The notes: a model not told the origin generated them from the letters alone. Positions 9,215 through 18,721 are shown, counted from the stretch's first letter. The stretch: DNA of 64,000 nt from Bordetella petrii (GCF_017356245.1 NZ_JAFMZZ010000004.1:404741-468740); one strand, 5' to 3'. Program-made: numbers and translations.

Positions 9215-10984
9215 TTAGTCGAGCAGTCCGTGCAGGGACATGCCAGCGTAGCTGGGCCAGGCGGGAAATATGTTCTCCAGCACGCCGACGGCGGCGCGCA
9301 TGCGTGGCCAGTTTCCCAGGAAACTGACCCGCGAGGCGGGCGTGGTGCTTTCGCGCAGCGGCTGGTAGCCACGGCCATGCTCGATCTGCATGGGCTGGCT
9401 CAGCCGTACGATCACCTCAGTGCCTGCAACCGGGATCGCCCACAATATCGATTTCCCGCCACTATGGTCTACAGCGTAGTATTGCGTCAACTCGTCCTGC
9501 AACGGCCCGGCCTCGAGCGCAACGCGCACCGGCACTTTGTTGGACGCCCCCCAAGCCAGCAAGGGTTCGGCAGCGGCCTGGATGGCGGCCACCTCAGTAC
9601 GGTAGGCCATCACTGTTATTGACCGACCGGGCATACGCACGGATGAAGCCACTTCTTTTCCGCCCGGGCTGTCCAGCACCCAGAACGGCAAGACGACATC
9701 CATGGGCATCGATCCGGCCGCGTCACCCAGTGCGAGCAGCGTGTCGCGCCATTGACGGGCAATGTGCGACGGGTTTTCGGTATATGCGGATAGCAGATAA
9801 GGTTCGATGTCATACTGGATACCGGCCAGCCGCGCAGCGGCGGCAACGGCTGACTGATATTGTTTGATGGCATTCAGCCTGCTCAGCGCATGTTCGCGGC
9901 CTGCGGCAAGAACCATGCCGGGATCGCCTTCGACTGCCCACACGGCCACGCCGCTGGCAGACGCTGCCTGCACGAAGCGCTCCAATGCCGCGGGCTCGGC
10001 CAGGCGATCGCCCGCCAGCGATACGGAAATATAGATGCTGCGGATGCCATGTTGCAGAGCCGCATCCAGCAGCGCGCCGCCCCCATCGCGCCACCGGCTT
10101 TCCGCCCAGGCCCAGCCGGCCCGCGTCGCCCGTTGCGAAGCGCCAGCCGGTAGCAATTGCACATCAGTCAAAGTCAAGGTGGCAGCCGAAGCAGGACACA
10201 CAACCACTATTGAATCCCGCGCAGGCTCGAGCTCGCCTTCCGCCTGCGGCAAGGGGATATCGACAGAATCTCGTTCTTGTGCAACATCGGCCGGCCATAA
10301 CCCGTCAGGATCCTGGCCGGCACTGCCCAGTCCGAGCAGAAAACCGGCATCGCCAGAAGCCGCAACGCGCAGCACGCCGGAAGCTCCGCGAGGCAGGCGA
10401 ACCCCCGGGCCGCGCAGCGTCACGCCAGCGGGCCGTGCTCCTGGCCGGCAGGCAATGGTTACCCGATTTGCAGCACTATGCGCCAGAATGGCCCGCTCTT
10501 CAACGCCAAACGGCGAGGCGATCAGGCGGGGCAACAGCGGCTGCCCGAAGGGTAACGCGACAGACGCCGGTGGGCCGGGAACATCGGCCAGCACCTGAAC
10601 GGCCTGAAATCGCGCGTTGCCGCCAGCGCCGGTAGCGGCCAGGCGGGGCGAAGAAGATAATGGCTGTGCCGGCATGAAGGCCCATTGCACTTCGGCATGA
10701 ACAGGCAGGGGCACGTCTTGACAACGTATCGCGCGTTGCGCCGGCGATGCATTCTCTTGCCATTTCCCCGCAGTATCGAAACACAGTACAGCGGCGGGCG
10801 CCGCAGCGACGAACGCCAGGGCGGCCGCGCCACCCATGCCAGTGATCGCCAGGCGCACCGTTGAAGCCAGATACGGGCGGCTTTTGAGTGGCAATGAGGC
10901 CAGGAATTGCTGTCTGCCGGTTCTGCCCCGTTGCGCTCGCCTGGTCAGGATTCCAATAACGCGAGAAGTTGGCATGATTCTCAT
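9215..10984 (-). CDS. Large exported protein of unknown function with a possible TIM-barrel domain
   Basis: 589 residues. A basic N-terminus and one hydrophobic helix (about 42-70) suggest membrane anchoring or export. The central part (about 290-500) alternates beta/alpha as in glycoside-hydrolase-like TIM barrels, with 'GIRSIYISVSLAGDRLAEP', 'GIQYDIEPYLLSAY' and 'SITVMAYRTE'. The acidic 'DIEP' at a strand end could be catalytic, but I cannot name a family. It is the first gene of the five-gene operon, so a role in modifying or cleaving the polymer, like PgaB or PelA, is a reasonable guess. An in-frame downstream ATG at residue 4 is an alternative start. Confidence 0.7.
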   Translation of the reverse strand: MRIMPTSRVIGILTRRAQRGRTGRQQFLASLPLKSRPYLASTVRLAITGMGGAAALAFVAAAPAAVLCFDTAGKWQENASPAQRAIRCQDVPLPVHAEVQWAFMPAQPLSSSPRLAATGAGGNARFQAVQVLADVPGPPASVALPFGQPLLPRLIASPFGVEERAILAHSAANRVTIACRPGARPAGVTLRGPGVRLPRGASGVLRVAASGDAGFLLGLGSAGQDPDGLWPADVAQERDSVDIPLPQAEGELEPARDSIVVVCPASAATLTLTDVQLLPAGASQRATRAGWAWAESRWRDGGGALLDAALQHGIRSIYISVSLAGDRLAEPAALERFVQAASASGVAVWAVEGDPGMVLAAGREHALSRLNAIKQYQSAVAAAARLAGIQYDIEPYLLSAYTENPSHIARQWRDTLLALGDAAGSMPMDVVLPFWVLDSPGGKEVASSVRMPGRSITVMAYRTEVAAIQAAAEPLLAWGASNKVPVRVALEAGPLQDELTQYYAVDHSGGKSILWAIPVAGTEVIVRLSQPMQIEHGRGYQPLRESTTPASRVSFLGNWPRMRAAVGVLENIFPAWPSYAGMSLHGLLD

Positions 10985-10988
10985 TATT
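10970..10988 (-). promoter_or_regulatory. Possible Fur-like box overlapping the start codon of the large exported protein
   Basis: Read on the minus strand, the 19 bases match the classic Fur consensus at 13 of 19 positions (core ATAATGA-g-AATCAT). The match includes the start codon region of the gene, so it could be coincidence of coding sequence. It is a weak call. Confidence 0.25.
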
Positions 10989-11116
10989 GGATCAGAGGCC
11001 TCGAATGAGCTACATCATATCCCGGTCGACGGGAATCTGTCCCCTCGCTTGATCACTCATCCGGCAAGACGCCTTGCACGTCGCAATGCCTGAAGCACCC
11101 GCACGCCGCCAGCGTA

Positions 11117-12283
11117 TCAACTGGCCAGCGCCTTCATCTCGGCATACAGATCGGCCTTGCCTTCGAACCCGATGCCCGGCAGTTCCGGCAGGGTGACGAT
11201 GCTGTCTTGCACCCGCACGCCGTCCGGAAATCCGCCATAGGGCTGGAACAGGTCCGGGTACGATTCGTTGCCGCCCAGGCCCAGGCCGGCCGCGATGGCC
11301 AGCGACATCTGGTGGCCGCCGTGCGGAATGCAGCGCGAGGCCGACCAGCCGTATTCCTTCAGCATGTCCAGCGTGCGCAGGTATTCCACCAGCCCGTAGC
11401 TGAGCGCGCAGTCGAACTGCAGCCAGTCGCGGTCGGGCCGCATGCCGCCGTAGCGGATCAGGTTGCGGGCATCCTGCATGGAAAACAGGTTTTCGCCGGT
11501 GGCCATCGGTTTGTCGTAATGGTTGGCCAATTCGGCCTGCAGAGCGTAGTCCAGCGGATCGCCCGCTTCTTCGTACCAGAACAGGTCGTACTGCGACAGC
11601 GCCTTGGCGTATTCGATGGCGGTCTTCAGGTCGAAGCGGCCGTTGGCGTCGACGGCCAGGCGCTGGCCCGGGCCCAGCAGCTTCAGCACCGCCTCGATGC
11701 GCTGGCAGTCTTCGGCCAGCGACGCGCCGCCGATTTTCTTCTTCACCACTGAATAGCCGCGGTCCAGGTAGCTTTGCATTTCGCGCCGCAGGCCGTCCAG
11801 GCCCTGGCCCGGCCAGTAGTAGCCGCCGGCGGCGTACACGAACACGTCGCGCCTGGCCTGGCCATTGCCGTAGCGTTCGGCCAGCAGCTGGTACAGCGGC
11901 TTGCCCTCGATCTTGGCCACCGCATCCCATACCGCCATGTCGATGGTGCCCACCGCCACCGAGCGTTCGCCGTGGCCGCCGGGCTTTTCGTTGGTCATCA
12001 TGGCGGCCCAGACCTTGTGCGGGTCGAGGTTGTCGCGCGCCTGGTCGCGCAGGCTGGCCGGATCGGCTTCCAGAATGCGCGGCGCGAAACGGTCGCGGAT
12101 CAGGCCGCCCTGGCCGTAGCGGCCGTTTGAATTGAAGCCGTAGCCGATCACGGGTTTGCCGTCGCGCACCACGTCGGTTACCACGGCGACCAGGCTGAGC
12201 GTCATCTTGGAAAAGTCGATGTACGCATTGCGGATATTGGACTTGATGGGACGCGTGGACTCGCGGACTTCGACGATCTTCAT
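11117..12283 (-). CDS. tarD: D(-)-tartrate dehydratase (enolase superfamily)
   Basis: 388 residues of the mandelate racemase/enolase superfamily. Predicted metal ligands are D212 in 'VDANG', E238 in 'FWYEEAGDP' and E264 in 'GEN'. The acid/base residues are K183 in 'VVKKKIGG' and H321 in 'CIPHGGHQM'. These sit one residue before the positions I recall for the characterised Bradyrhizobium D-tartrate dehydratase (K184, D213, E239, E265, H322), and the overall length is the same. The reaction would be D-tartrate to oxaloacetate plus water. A divergent LysR gene 130 bases away is the likely regulator. Confidence 0.82.
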   Translation of the reverse strand: MKIVEVRESTRPIKSNIRNAYIDFSKMTLSLVAVVTDVVRDGKPVIGYGFNSNGRYGQGGLIRDRFAPRILEADPASLRDQARDNLDPHKVWAAMMTNEKPGGHGERSVAVGTIDMAVWDAVAKIEGKPLYQLLAERYGNGQARRDVFVYAAGGYYWPGQGLDGLRREMQSYLDRGYSVVKKKIGGASLAEDCQRIEAVLKLLGPGQRLAVDANGRFDLKTAIEYAKALSQYDLFWYEEAGDPLDYALQAELANHYDKPMATGENLFSMQDARNLIRYGGMRPDRDWLQFDCALSYGLVEYLRTLDMLKEYGWSASRCIPHGGHQMSLAIAAGLGLGGNESYPDLFQPYGGFPDGVRVQDSIVTLPELPGIGFEGKADLYAEMKALAS

Positions 12284-12413
12284 AAAGAAAGGCTCCGGCA
12301 GTGACGGGGGCGGCGCCGGCGTGCCGGCGGATGATGCAGCGTATTATCGGGGCCGTGCGGCACGCTTGCCCAATGCCGTTTTTTTCTGCTTTCATGCTTT
12401 GTAGGCATCGCCC

Positions 12414-13322
12414 ATGAACCTGTCCTGGCTGGAAGACTTCCTGGCCCTGGCCGCCAGCGGCAATTTCTCGCGCGCCGCGCAAGACCGCCACATGACGCAG
12501 CCGGCCTTCAGCCGCCGCATCCGCGCCCTGGAAGACTGGCTGGGCGTGGCCCTGTTCGACCGCGCCACGCATCCGGTGGCGCTGACCGAAACCGGCGAAT
12601 GGTTCCGCGCCACCGCGCAAGAGATCCTGGGCCGGGTTGCGCGGGTGCCCGACGAGGCGCGCGCCGTGGCCGCCGCCGGGTCGGCCACGCTGCGCTTTGC
12701 CGCCACCCACGCGCTGTCGCTGACCTTCCTGCCGCAATGGCTGCGCGGCCTGGAATCGCGCACCCCCATCGGGCCGATCCAGCTGGTGTCCGACATGCTG
12801 CAGCAATGCGAAGCCTGGATGCAGCAGGGCCGCGTGCAGTTCCTGCTGTGCCACACCCACGCGCAGGCCCCCGGCCGCCTGGACACGCCGGCTTACCGTT
12901 CACTGAAAGTGGGCACCGACACGCTGGTGCCGGTGTGCGCGCCAGACCGCACCGGGCGGCCGCGCCATGCCTTGTCGATGCGGGCCCGCAAGGCCGTGCC
13001 CCTGCTGGCGTACAGCGCCGAATCGGGCCTGGGCCGGCTGGTGCGCGCGCTGCTGGGCGCCTCGCTGCCGCAGGCGCGGGTCGAGCCCGTGTTCACCGCC
13101 CACCTGGCCGCGGTGCTGAAAAGCATGGCGCTGGACGGGCGCGGCGTGGCCTGGCTGCCGCACAGCATGGTCGACGCCGAACTGCGCGACGGCCGGCTGG
13201 TCGAGGCGGGCGACGCATCCTGGCGCCTGCAGGCCGATATCCGCCTGTTTCGCCCGGACGAGACGCTGGCCCCGGCCGCCTGCGCCTTCTGGCGGGCGGT
13301 GCAGGCCGCGCACGGCGAATAG
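12414..13322 (+). CDS. LysR-family regulator divergent from tarD
   Basis: 302 residues. The N-terminal winged helix-turn-helix is 'FLALAASGNFSRAAQDRHMT', and 'LEDWLGVALFDRATHPVALT' is typical of LysR; an effector domain follows to the end. The gene is divergent from tarD across 130 bases, the usual arrangement for regulator and target. The inducer is probably a tartrate-like compound, by context only. Confidence 0.9.
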   Translation: MNLSWLEDFLALAASGNFSRAAQDRHMTQPAFSRRIRALEDWLGVALFDRATHPVALTETGEWFRATAQEILGRVARVPDEARAVAAAGSATLRFAATHALSLTFLPQWLRGLESRTPIGPIQLVSDMLQQCEAWMQQGRVQFLLCHTHAQAPGRLDTPAYRSLKVGTDTLVPVCAPDRTGRPRHALSMRARKAVPLLAYSAESGLGRLVRALLGASLPQARVEPVFTAHLAAVLKSMALDGRGVAWLPHSMVDAELRDGRLVEAGDASWRLQADIRLFRPDETLAPAACAFWRAVQAAHGE

Positions 13323-13378
13323 CGGGAACTATTCCTTTGTGCGGCATCTAATTTCCAGAAGAACAATATACGCACGAT

Positions 13379-15196
13379 ATGGACCTGAACTGGCATCAGC
13401 AACTCGGCAGCAGCCTGCTATGGCTGCTGGGCAGCTTTGCCATCGCGGGCCTGGCCTCGGCGGCCCTGGTGTGGGCCCTGGCGCACGGCACGGCCTGGGG
13501 CCGCCAGTTCTGGCGCCTGGCCTGGCCCTACCTGACGCCGCGCCGCAGCTGGCGCCCGCTGGGCAGCCTGGTGCTGCAACTGCTGCTGACGCTGGCCGCG
13601 GTGCGCATGACGGTGCTGTTCTCGTACTGGTACAAGGGCTTCTACGACGCCCTGCAGGCGCTGAACATGGCCGCCTTCTGGACCATGCTGGTCATCTTCG
13701 GCGTGCTGGCCACCGTGCACGTGGCGCGCGCCCTGGTCGACTACTACGTGGGCCAGGCGTTCGAGATCGACTGGCGCACCTGGCTGAACACGCACCTGAC
13801 GCACGACTGGCTGGCGGGCAACGCGTATTACCGCGGCCAGTTCCTGGACCACCCGATAGACAACCCCGACCAGCGCATCGAACTGGACATTGCCTCGTTC
13901 GTGACCGGCTCGCGCACCCTGGCGCTGGGCGCGGTCAGCGCGGTAGTGTCGCTGGTGGAATTCACCGCCATCTTGTGGCATTTGTCCGGCCCGCTGCAGC
14001 TCGGCAGCCTGGAAGTGCCGCGCGCCATGGTGCTGCTGGTTTATCTTTACGTGATCGTGGCCACGCTGCTGGCCTTCAAGGTGGGGCGGCCGCTAATTGG
14101 CCTGAACTTTCTTAGCGAACAGCTGACGGCAAACTTCCGCTACGCGCTGGTGCGCCTGCGCGAAAACGCCGAGAACGTCGCCTTTTACCAGGGCGCCGAA
14201 GTCGAGCGGCAGACACTGGGCACGCGCTTCGCGGCGTACATCGGCAACCTGTGGGCCCTGATCCGCCGCACGCTGAAATTCTCGGGCCTGAACCTGGCGG
14301 TGAGCCAGGTGGCGGTGGTGTTCCCCTTCATTTTGCAGGCGCCGCGCTTTTTCAGCGGCGCCATCAAGCTGGGCGATGTCATGCAGACCTCGCAGGCCTT
14401 CGGCCAGGTGCAGGATGCGCTGTCGTTCTTCCGCACCTCGTACGACGCCTTCGCGCAGTACCGCGCCACGCTGACCCGGCTGGACGGCTTCCAGGACGCC
14501 AACCGGCAGGCACGCAAGCTGCCCGGCATGCGCATCGACACCCTGGCCGATGGGCTGCGCATCGAAGGCATGACCGTGCAGCGCCCCGACGGCCAGGTGC
14601 TGCTGCAAGACCTGCACCTGCAGCTGGCGCCCGGGCAGGCCCTGCTGATCAAGGGCCCGTCGGGCAGCGGCAAGACCACCCTGCTGCGCGGCCTGGCCGG
14701 GCTGTGGCCGTACGCGCAGGGCCAGGTGCGGCGCCCCGTGGGCGGCCAGGCATTGTTCCTGTCGCAGCGCCCCTATCTGCCGCTGGGCGACCTGCGCACC
14801 GCCATCGCCTACCCCGCCACGGCCACCCCGGCCGACGACGCGCGCCTGCAAGACGTGCTGCGGCAGACACAGCTGGGGCACCTGGCGGGCGCGCTGGACC
14901 AGACCGGCGACTGGTCGCGCATTCTGTCGCTGGGCGAACAGCAGCGCCTGGCCTTCGCGCGCGTGCTGTTCAACCGGCCGGCCATCGTGTTCATGGACGA
15001 AGCCACCTCGGCCACCGACGAAGGGCTGGAACACGCGCTATACGGCCTGCTGCGCAGCCAGCTGCCCGACTGCATGATCGTCAGCGTGGGGCATCGCAGC
15101 ACGCTGGATGCCTTCCATGACATGGGCGTCAGCCTGGACGGCCAGGCGGGCTGGAAGCTGGCCAGCATTCCTGCCGCGCCGCTGGCCGCGGCATAA
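13379..15196 (+). CDS. SbmA/BacA-type ABC transporter, fused permease and ATPase
   Basis: 605 residues. An N-terminal membrane domain of about six helices carries SbmA/BacA-family features ('FSYWYKGFYDALQALN', 'WRTWLNTHLTHDWLAGNAYY', 'DNPDQRIELDI'). A C-terminal ATPase follows, with Walker A 'GPSGSGKTTLLRGLAGLWPY', signature 'LSLGEQQRLAFARVLFNRP' and Walker B 'IVFMDEATSATDEG'. E. coli YddA and the related peroxisomal ABCD transporters have this layout. The substrate may be peptides or very-long-chain acyl compounds; the sequence does not say. It is transcribed alone, 56 bases after the LysR gene, and converges on the permease gene. Confidence 0.9.
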   Translation: MDLNWHQQLGSSLLWLLGSFAIAGLASAALVWALAHGTAWGRQFWRLAWPYLTPRRSWRPLGSLVLQLLLTLAAVRMTVLFSYWYKGFYDALQALNMAAFWTMLVIFGVLATVHVARALVDYYVGQAFEIDWRTWLNTHLTHDWLAGNAYYRGQFLDHPIDNPDQRIELDIASFVTGSRTLALGAVSAVVSLVEFTAILWHLSGPLQLGSLEVPRAMVLLVYLYVIVATLLAFKVGRPLIGLNFLSEQLTANFRYALVRLRENAENVAFYQGAEVERQTLGTRFAAYIGNLWALIRRTLKFSGLNLAVSQVAVVFPFILQAPRFFSGAIKLGDVMQTSQAFGQVQDALSFFRTSYDAFAQYRATLTRLDGFQDANRQARKLPGMRIDTLADGLRIEGMTVQRPDGQVLLQDLHLQLAPGQALLIKGPSGSGKTTLLRGLAGLWPYAQGQVRRPVGGQALFLSQRPYLPLGDLRTAIAYPATATPADDARLQDVLRQTQLGHLAGALDQTGDWSRILSLGEQQRLAFARVLFNRPAIVFMDEATSATDEGLEHALYGLLRSQLPDCMIVSVGHRSTLDAFHDMGVSLDGQAGWKLASIPAAPLAAA

Positions 15197-15230
15197 GGCG
15201 GCCGGCACGCGGCGCCCCGGCCGTGGCGGG

Positions 15231-16727
15231 TCAGCCTTGGCGCAGCGGAAACGTCATGTCCCCATAACGCACAAAGCGCGATCCGCGCGACAGCCGATAG
15301 CCCGCCCAGATCAGCAGGAATACGGGAATGCCAATATACGTGGCCCCGGCGCCCACCCAGTCGATGCGGTCTTGCAGAAAGGCCTGGTAGTTCTGGCCCA
15401 GCGTGATGACCAGGCACAGCACGAAAGCGAAAATCGGCCCGAACGGAAAAAACGGCGATACATAAGGCAGGTCGGCCAGCCGGTTGCCCTGCGCCACATA
15501 GCCGCGGCGAAAGCGATAATGGCTGATGGCGATGCCCAGCCATGCAATGAAGCCCGTCATGCCCGACGTATTCAGCAGCCAGATATAGACCTGGTTAGGG
15601 CTGAACACAAACGACAGAAAGCACAGCGCGGCCAGCGCGGTGGTGGCCAGCAGGGCCAGCACCGGCACGCCGCTGGCCGACACCCGCCCGAACACCGCCG
15701 GCGCCTTGCCTTCGCGCGCCAGCGCGTACAGCATGCGGGTGGCCGCGTACATGCCGGAATTGCCTGCCGACAGCACCGAGGTCAGCACCACCGCATTCAT
15801 CACCGACGCGGCCGCCAGCAGGCCGGCCCGGTCGAAAATCAGCGCGAACGGGCTGACACTGATGTCGGTAACGTCGTTGCGCAGCAGCTGCGGGTCGGTA
15901 TAGGGGATAAGCAGGCCGATCACGCCGATGGCCAGCACGTAAAACAGCAGAATGCGCCAGAACACCTGGCGCACCGCGCGCGGAATATTGCGCGCCGGGT
16001 CTTTGGATTCGCCGGCGGCAATGCCGATCAGTTCGGTGCCCTGGAAAGAAAAGCCCACCACCATCGCCACGCCGATCAGCGCGGCGAACCCGCCGGCAAA
16101 AGGCGCGTCGCCCACCGTCCAGTTCTGCCAGCCGCCGGTTTCGCCGCCGCGGATAATGCCCAGCAGCATCAGCACGCCCAGGGCAATGAACGCCAGCACG
16201 GCAATTACCTTGATCAGCGCGAACCAGAATTCCGCCTCGCCGAAGCCGCGCGCCGACAAGGCATTCAGGCCGAAGGTAATGGCCAGGAACAGCGCGCTCC
16301 AGTACACGCCCGGCACATCGGGAAACCAGTAAGCCATGACCAGCTGCGCCGCCACCAGGTCCACGGCCACCGTCACCGCCCAGTTGTACCAGTAGTTCCA
16401 GCCCAGCGCGAAACCGAAGCCCGGCTCGACATAGCGCGAGCCATAAGTGGAAAACGAGCCCGCCACCGGCATGGCCGCGGCCAGTTCGCCCAGGCTGGTC
16501 ATCAGAAAATAGACCATCAGGCCGATCAGCGCATAACCCAGCAACGCCCCGCCCGGGCCGGCCTGCGCAATGGTGTTGCCCGACGCCACGAACAGGCCCG
16601 TGCCGATAGAGCCGCCCACGGCAATCATGGACAAATGGCGGGATGCCAGCGTGCGCCGCAGCCCGCCGGGCGTGGACACGTCTTTGCTGGGCATGCCGGC
16701 GGCGTGGCGGGTATCGGATTCGGCCAA
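15231..16727 (-). CDS. Amino-acid permease, APC superfamily (LysP-like)
   Basis: 498 residues with about twelve membrane helices. The family N-terminus 'GSIGTGLFVASGNTIAQAGPGG' and 'GGSFSTYG'-like segment 'VAGSFSTYGSRYVEPGFGFA' place it in the amino-acid transporter (AAT) group, where LysP, AroP and CycA belong. 'SFQGTELIGIAAGESKDPARN' is also characteristic. It most resembles LysP, but the substrate cannot be fixed. The TTG at 16727 is taken as start because AGGAA lies about 7 bases upstream; an ATG eleven codons later is the alternative. Confidence 0.88.
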   Translation of the reverse strand: MAESDTRHAAGMPSKDVSTPGGLRRTLASRHLSMIAVGGSIGTGLFVASGNTIAQAGPGGALLGYALIGLMVYFLMTSLGELAAAMPVAGSFSTYGSRYVEPGFGFALGWNYWYNWAVTVAVDLVAAQLVMAYWFPDVPGVYWSALFLAITFGLNALSARGFGEAEFWFALIKVIAVLAFIALGVLMLLGIIRGGETGGWQNWTVGDAPFAGGFAALIGVAMVVGFSFQGTELIGIAAGESKDPARNIPRAVRQVFWRILLFYVLAIGVIGLLIPYTDPQLLRNDVTDISVSPFALIFDRAGLLAAASVMNAVVLTSVLSAGNSGMYAATRMLYALAREGKAPAVFGRVSASGVPVLALLATTALAALCFLSFVFSPNQVYIWLLNTSGMTGFIAWLGIAISHYRFRRGYVAQGNRLADLPYVSPFFPFGPIFAFVLCLVITLGQNYQAFLQDRIDWVGAGATYIGIPVFLLIWAGYRLSRGSRFVRYGDMTFPLRQG

Positions 16728-16828
16728 GATGGGGTTCCTGTGAATGGCGGGGCGCCCTGGAAGGCTGGCAACCCCGCAAAACCAGGAAGAATAACGCGTC
16801 CCGCCCAGGCCCAGGGCGGTGCACAGGA

Positions 16829-17701
16829 CTAGTCCTGCGCGGCGACCCGGTCCAGCGCCGCCATGGCGCCGGCCGGCAGCGCCAGCGAACCGGCGGCCAG
16901 GTTTTCCTGCAAATGCGCCAGCGACGACGTGCCCGGAATCAGCAGAATATTGGGCGAACGCCGCAGCAGCCAGGCCAGCGCCACCTGCATGGAGGTGGCG
17001 CCCAGGTCTTGCGCCACCTGGGACAGCCCGGCCGATTGCAGCGGGCTGAAGCCGCCCAGGGGAAAGAACGGCACGTAGGCGATGCCATCGCCCGCCAGGG
17101 CGTCGATCAGCGCGTCATCGCCACGGTGCACCAGGTTGTAGTGATTTTGCACGCACACGATCGGGCACAGGCCGCGGCCCTGGGCAAGCTGCGCGGCGGT
17201 CACGTTGCTGAGGCCGATGTGCCTGATCAGGCCTTGCTGCTGCAAACCCGCCAGCACCGCCAGGGGTTCCTCGATCGACCCTTCGGCCGGGCCATGCACG
17301 TCGAACATAATGCGCAGATTCACCACGTCCAGCACGTCCAGGCCCAGATTGCGCAAATTGTCGTGCACCGCCTGCGTCAGTGCCCGCGGCGAATAGGCGG
17401 GCAACCAATTGGCCTGGTCGTCGCGCACCGCGCCCACCTTGGTCACCATGGTCAGGTCCGGGCGATAAGGGCTGAGCGCCTCGCGGATGATCTGGTTGGT
17501 AATGTGCGGGCCATAGAAATCGCTGGTGTCGATGTGCGTTACCCCGCTTTCCACCGCCGCGCGCAGCACCGCCACGGCGGCGGCGCGGTCCTTCGGCGGG
17601 CCGAAGACTTTGGGGCCGGCAAGCTGCATGGCGCCGTAGCCCATGCGGGACACCTTGCGTTCGCCCAGCAGATACGTGCCGGCCTGGTCGACATGGTTCA
17701 T
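16829..17701 (-). CDS. Aldo/keto reductase, YdbC/PdxI type
   Basis: 290 residues. Long stretches are nearly identical to what I recall of E. coli YdbC (PdxI, pyridoxal reductase): 'GYGAMQLAGPKVFGPP', 'THIDTSDFYGPHITNQIIRE', 'VHDNLRNLGLDVLDVVNLR' and 'GIAYVPFFPLGGF'. Catalytic D58, Y63 and K88 are present; the usual His position is occupied by Arg in 'VVNLRI', as in YdbC. It would reduce pyridoxal or other aldehydes with NADPH. A longer upstream frame runs into the divergent LysR gene and is not used. Confidence 0.87.
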   Translation of the reverse strand: MNHVDQAGTYLLGERKVSRMGYGAMQLAGPKVFGPPKDRAAAVAVLRAAVESGVTHIDTSDFYGPHITNQIIREALSPYRPDLTMVTKVGAVRDDQANWLPAYSPRALTQAVHDNLRNLGLDVLDVVNLRIMFDVHGPAEGSIEEPLAVLAGLQQQGLIRHIGLSNVTAAQLAQGRGLCPIVCVQNHYNLVHRGDDALIDALAGDGIAYVPFFPLGGFSPLQSAGLSQVAQDLGATSMQVALAWLLRRSPNILLIPGTSSLAHLQENLAAGSLALPAGAMAALDRVAAQD

Positions 17702-17761
17702 GGCAGTCACCTTGAATAATGAAGCGCCCAGTCTAGGCCTTGACCCGCCGCTCGATAAGTA

Positions 17762-17785
17762 CGCACAATCAGCACAGTTTGTGCG
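17762..17785. promoter_or_regulatory. Inverted repeat in the aldo/keto reductase-lysR gap (LysR operator candidate)
   Basis: Arms CGCACAA and TTGTGCG are separated by 10 bases, in the 96-base gap between two divergent genes. It ends 12 bases before the lysR start, a normal place for an autoregulatory LysR site. Confidence 0.5.
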
Positions 17786-17797
17786 GAAATCCGGACA

Positions 17798-18721
17798 ATG
17801 AAAACCAACTTGAGCGACCTGAACGCCTTCGTCGCCGTCGTGGCGGCCAAGGGCTTTCGCGGCGGCGCCCGGCAAAGCGGCGCCAGCGCATCGGCCGTCA
17901 GCGAAGCCGTGCGCCGCCTGGAAACCCAATTGGGCGTGCGGCTGCTGCATCGAACCACGCGCTCTGTAGTACCCACCGAAGCCGGCCAGCGCCTGCTGGA
18001 ACGCCTGGCGCCGGCGCTGGGCGAGGTAGAGGCGGCGCTGGATGTCGTCAACCATTTCCGCGACCGGCCTGCCGGCACGCTGCGCCTGAACGTGCCCGTC
18101 AGCGCCGTGCGCCTGGTGCTGCCCGCCATCGTGCCCGGTTTTCTGGCGGCTTATCCCGACATCGTGCTGCACGTGGTGGCCGACGACAACTTTGTCGACG
18201 TGCTGGCAGAAGGCTGCGATGCCGGCATCCGGTACGACGAGCGGCTGGAACAGGACATGATCGCCGTACCAATTGGTCCGCGCGTACAGCGCTTTGCTTG
18301 CGCGGCGGCGCCGGGTTATCTGAAGCGCCATGGCCGGCCCAGGCATCCCCGCGAGATCCTGGAACATTCATGCCTGCGTTTTCGCTTTCATAGCGGAGTA
18401 ATGCCGGCCTGGGAATTCAAGCGGAAAAAAGAGATGCTGAAGCTCGATCCCCCGGCGAAGCTAATCGTACAGGCAGGCGCGGCAGTCGATCTGGCCATCG
18501 AGGCGGCGGCGGCAGGGACGGGAATGATTTATTTGTTCGAGGACTGGCTACGGCCGTACCTGGACCGCGGAGAGCTCGAACCGGTGCTGGAAGACTGGTG
18601 GCCGGAGTTTTCAGGGCCGTTTCTTTATTACCCGGGGCGAAGATTGGTGCCGGCGGCGTTGAAGGCATTCGTGGAGTATGTGCGGGAATGCAATATCAAC
18701 CAGGGGCAGGCACTGGTCTGA
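17798..18721 (+). CDS. LysR-family regulator divergent from the aldo/keto reductase
   Basis: 307 residues. The DNA-binding domain is 'LNAFVAVVAAKGFRGGARQSGASASAVSEAVRRLE', given here only as residues about 8-42, followed by 'LGVRLLHRTTRSVVPTEAG'. The effector domain has 'AGTLRLNVPVSAVRLVLPAI'. This pattern belongs to the subgroup that often controls oxidoreductases next door. An inverted repeat lies in the shared promoter region. Confidence 0.9.
   Translation: MKTNLSDLNAFVAVVAAKGFRGGARQSGASASAVSEAVRRLETQLGVRLLHRTTRSVVPTEAGQRLLERLAPALGEVEAALDVVNHFRDRPAGTLRLNVPVSAVRLVLPAIVPGFLAAYPDIVLHVVADDNFVDVLAEGCDAGIRYDERLEQDMIAVPIGPRVQRFACAAAPGYLKRHGRPRHPREILEHSCLRFRFHSGVMPAWEFKRKKEMLKLDPPAKLIVQAGAAVDLAIEAAAAGTGMIYLFEDWLRPYLDRGELEPVLEDWWPEFSGPFLYYPGRRLVPAALKAFVEYVRECNINQGQALV

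Noticed and set aside
15108..16832. Long plus-strand frame opposite the amino-acid permease
   Set aside because: Low-complexity Gln/Arg/His-rich shadow; the permease is a clear gene on the other strand.
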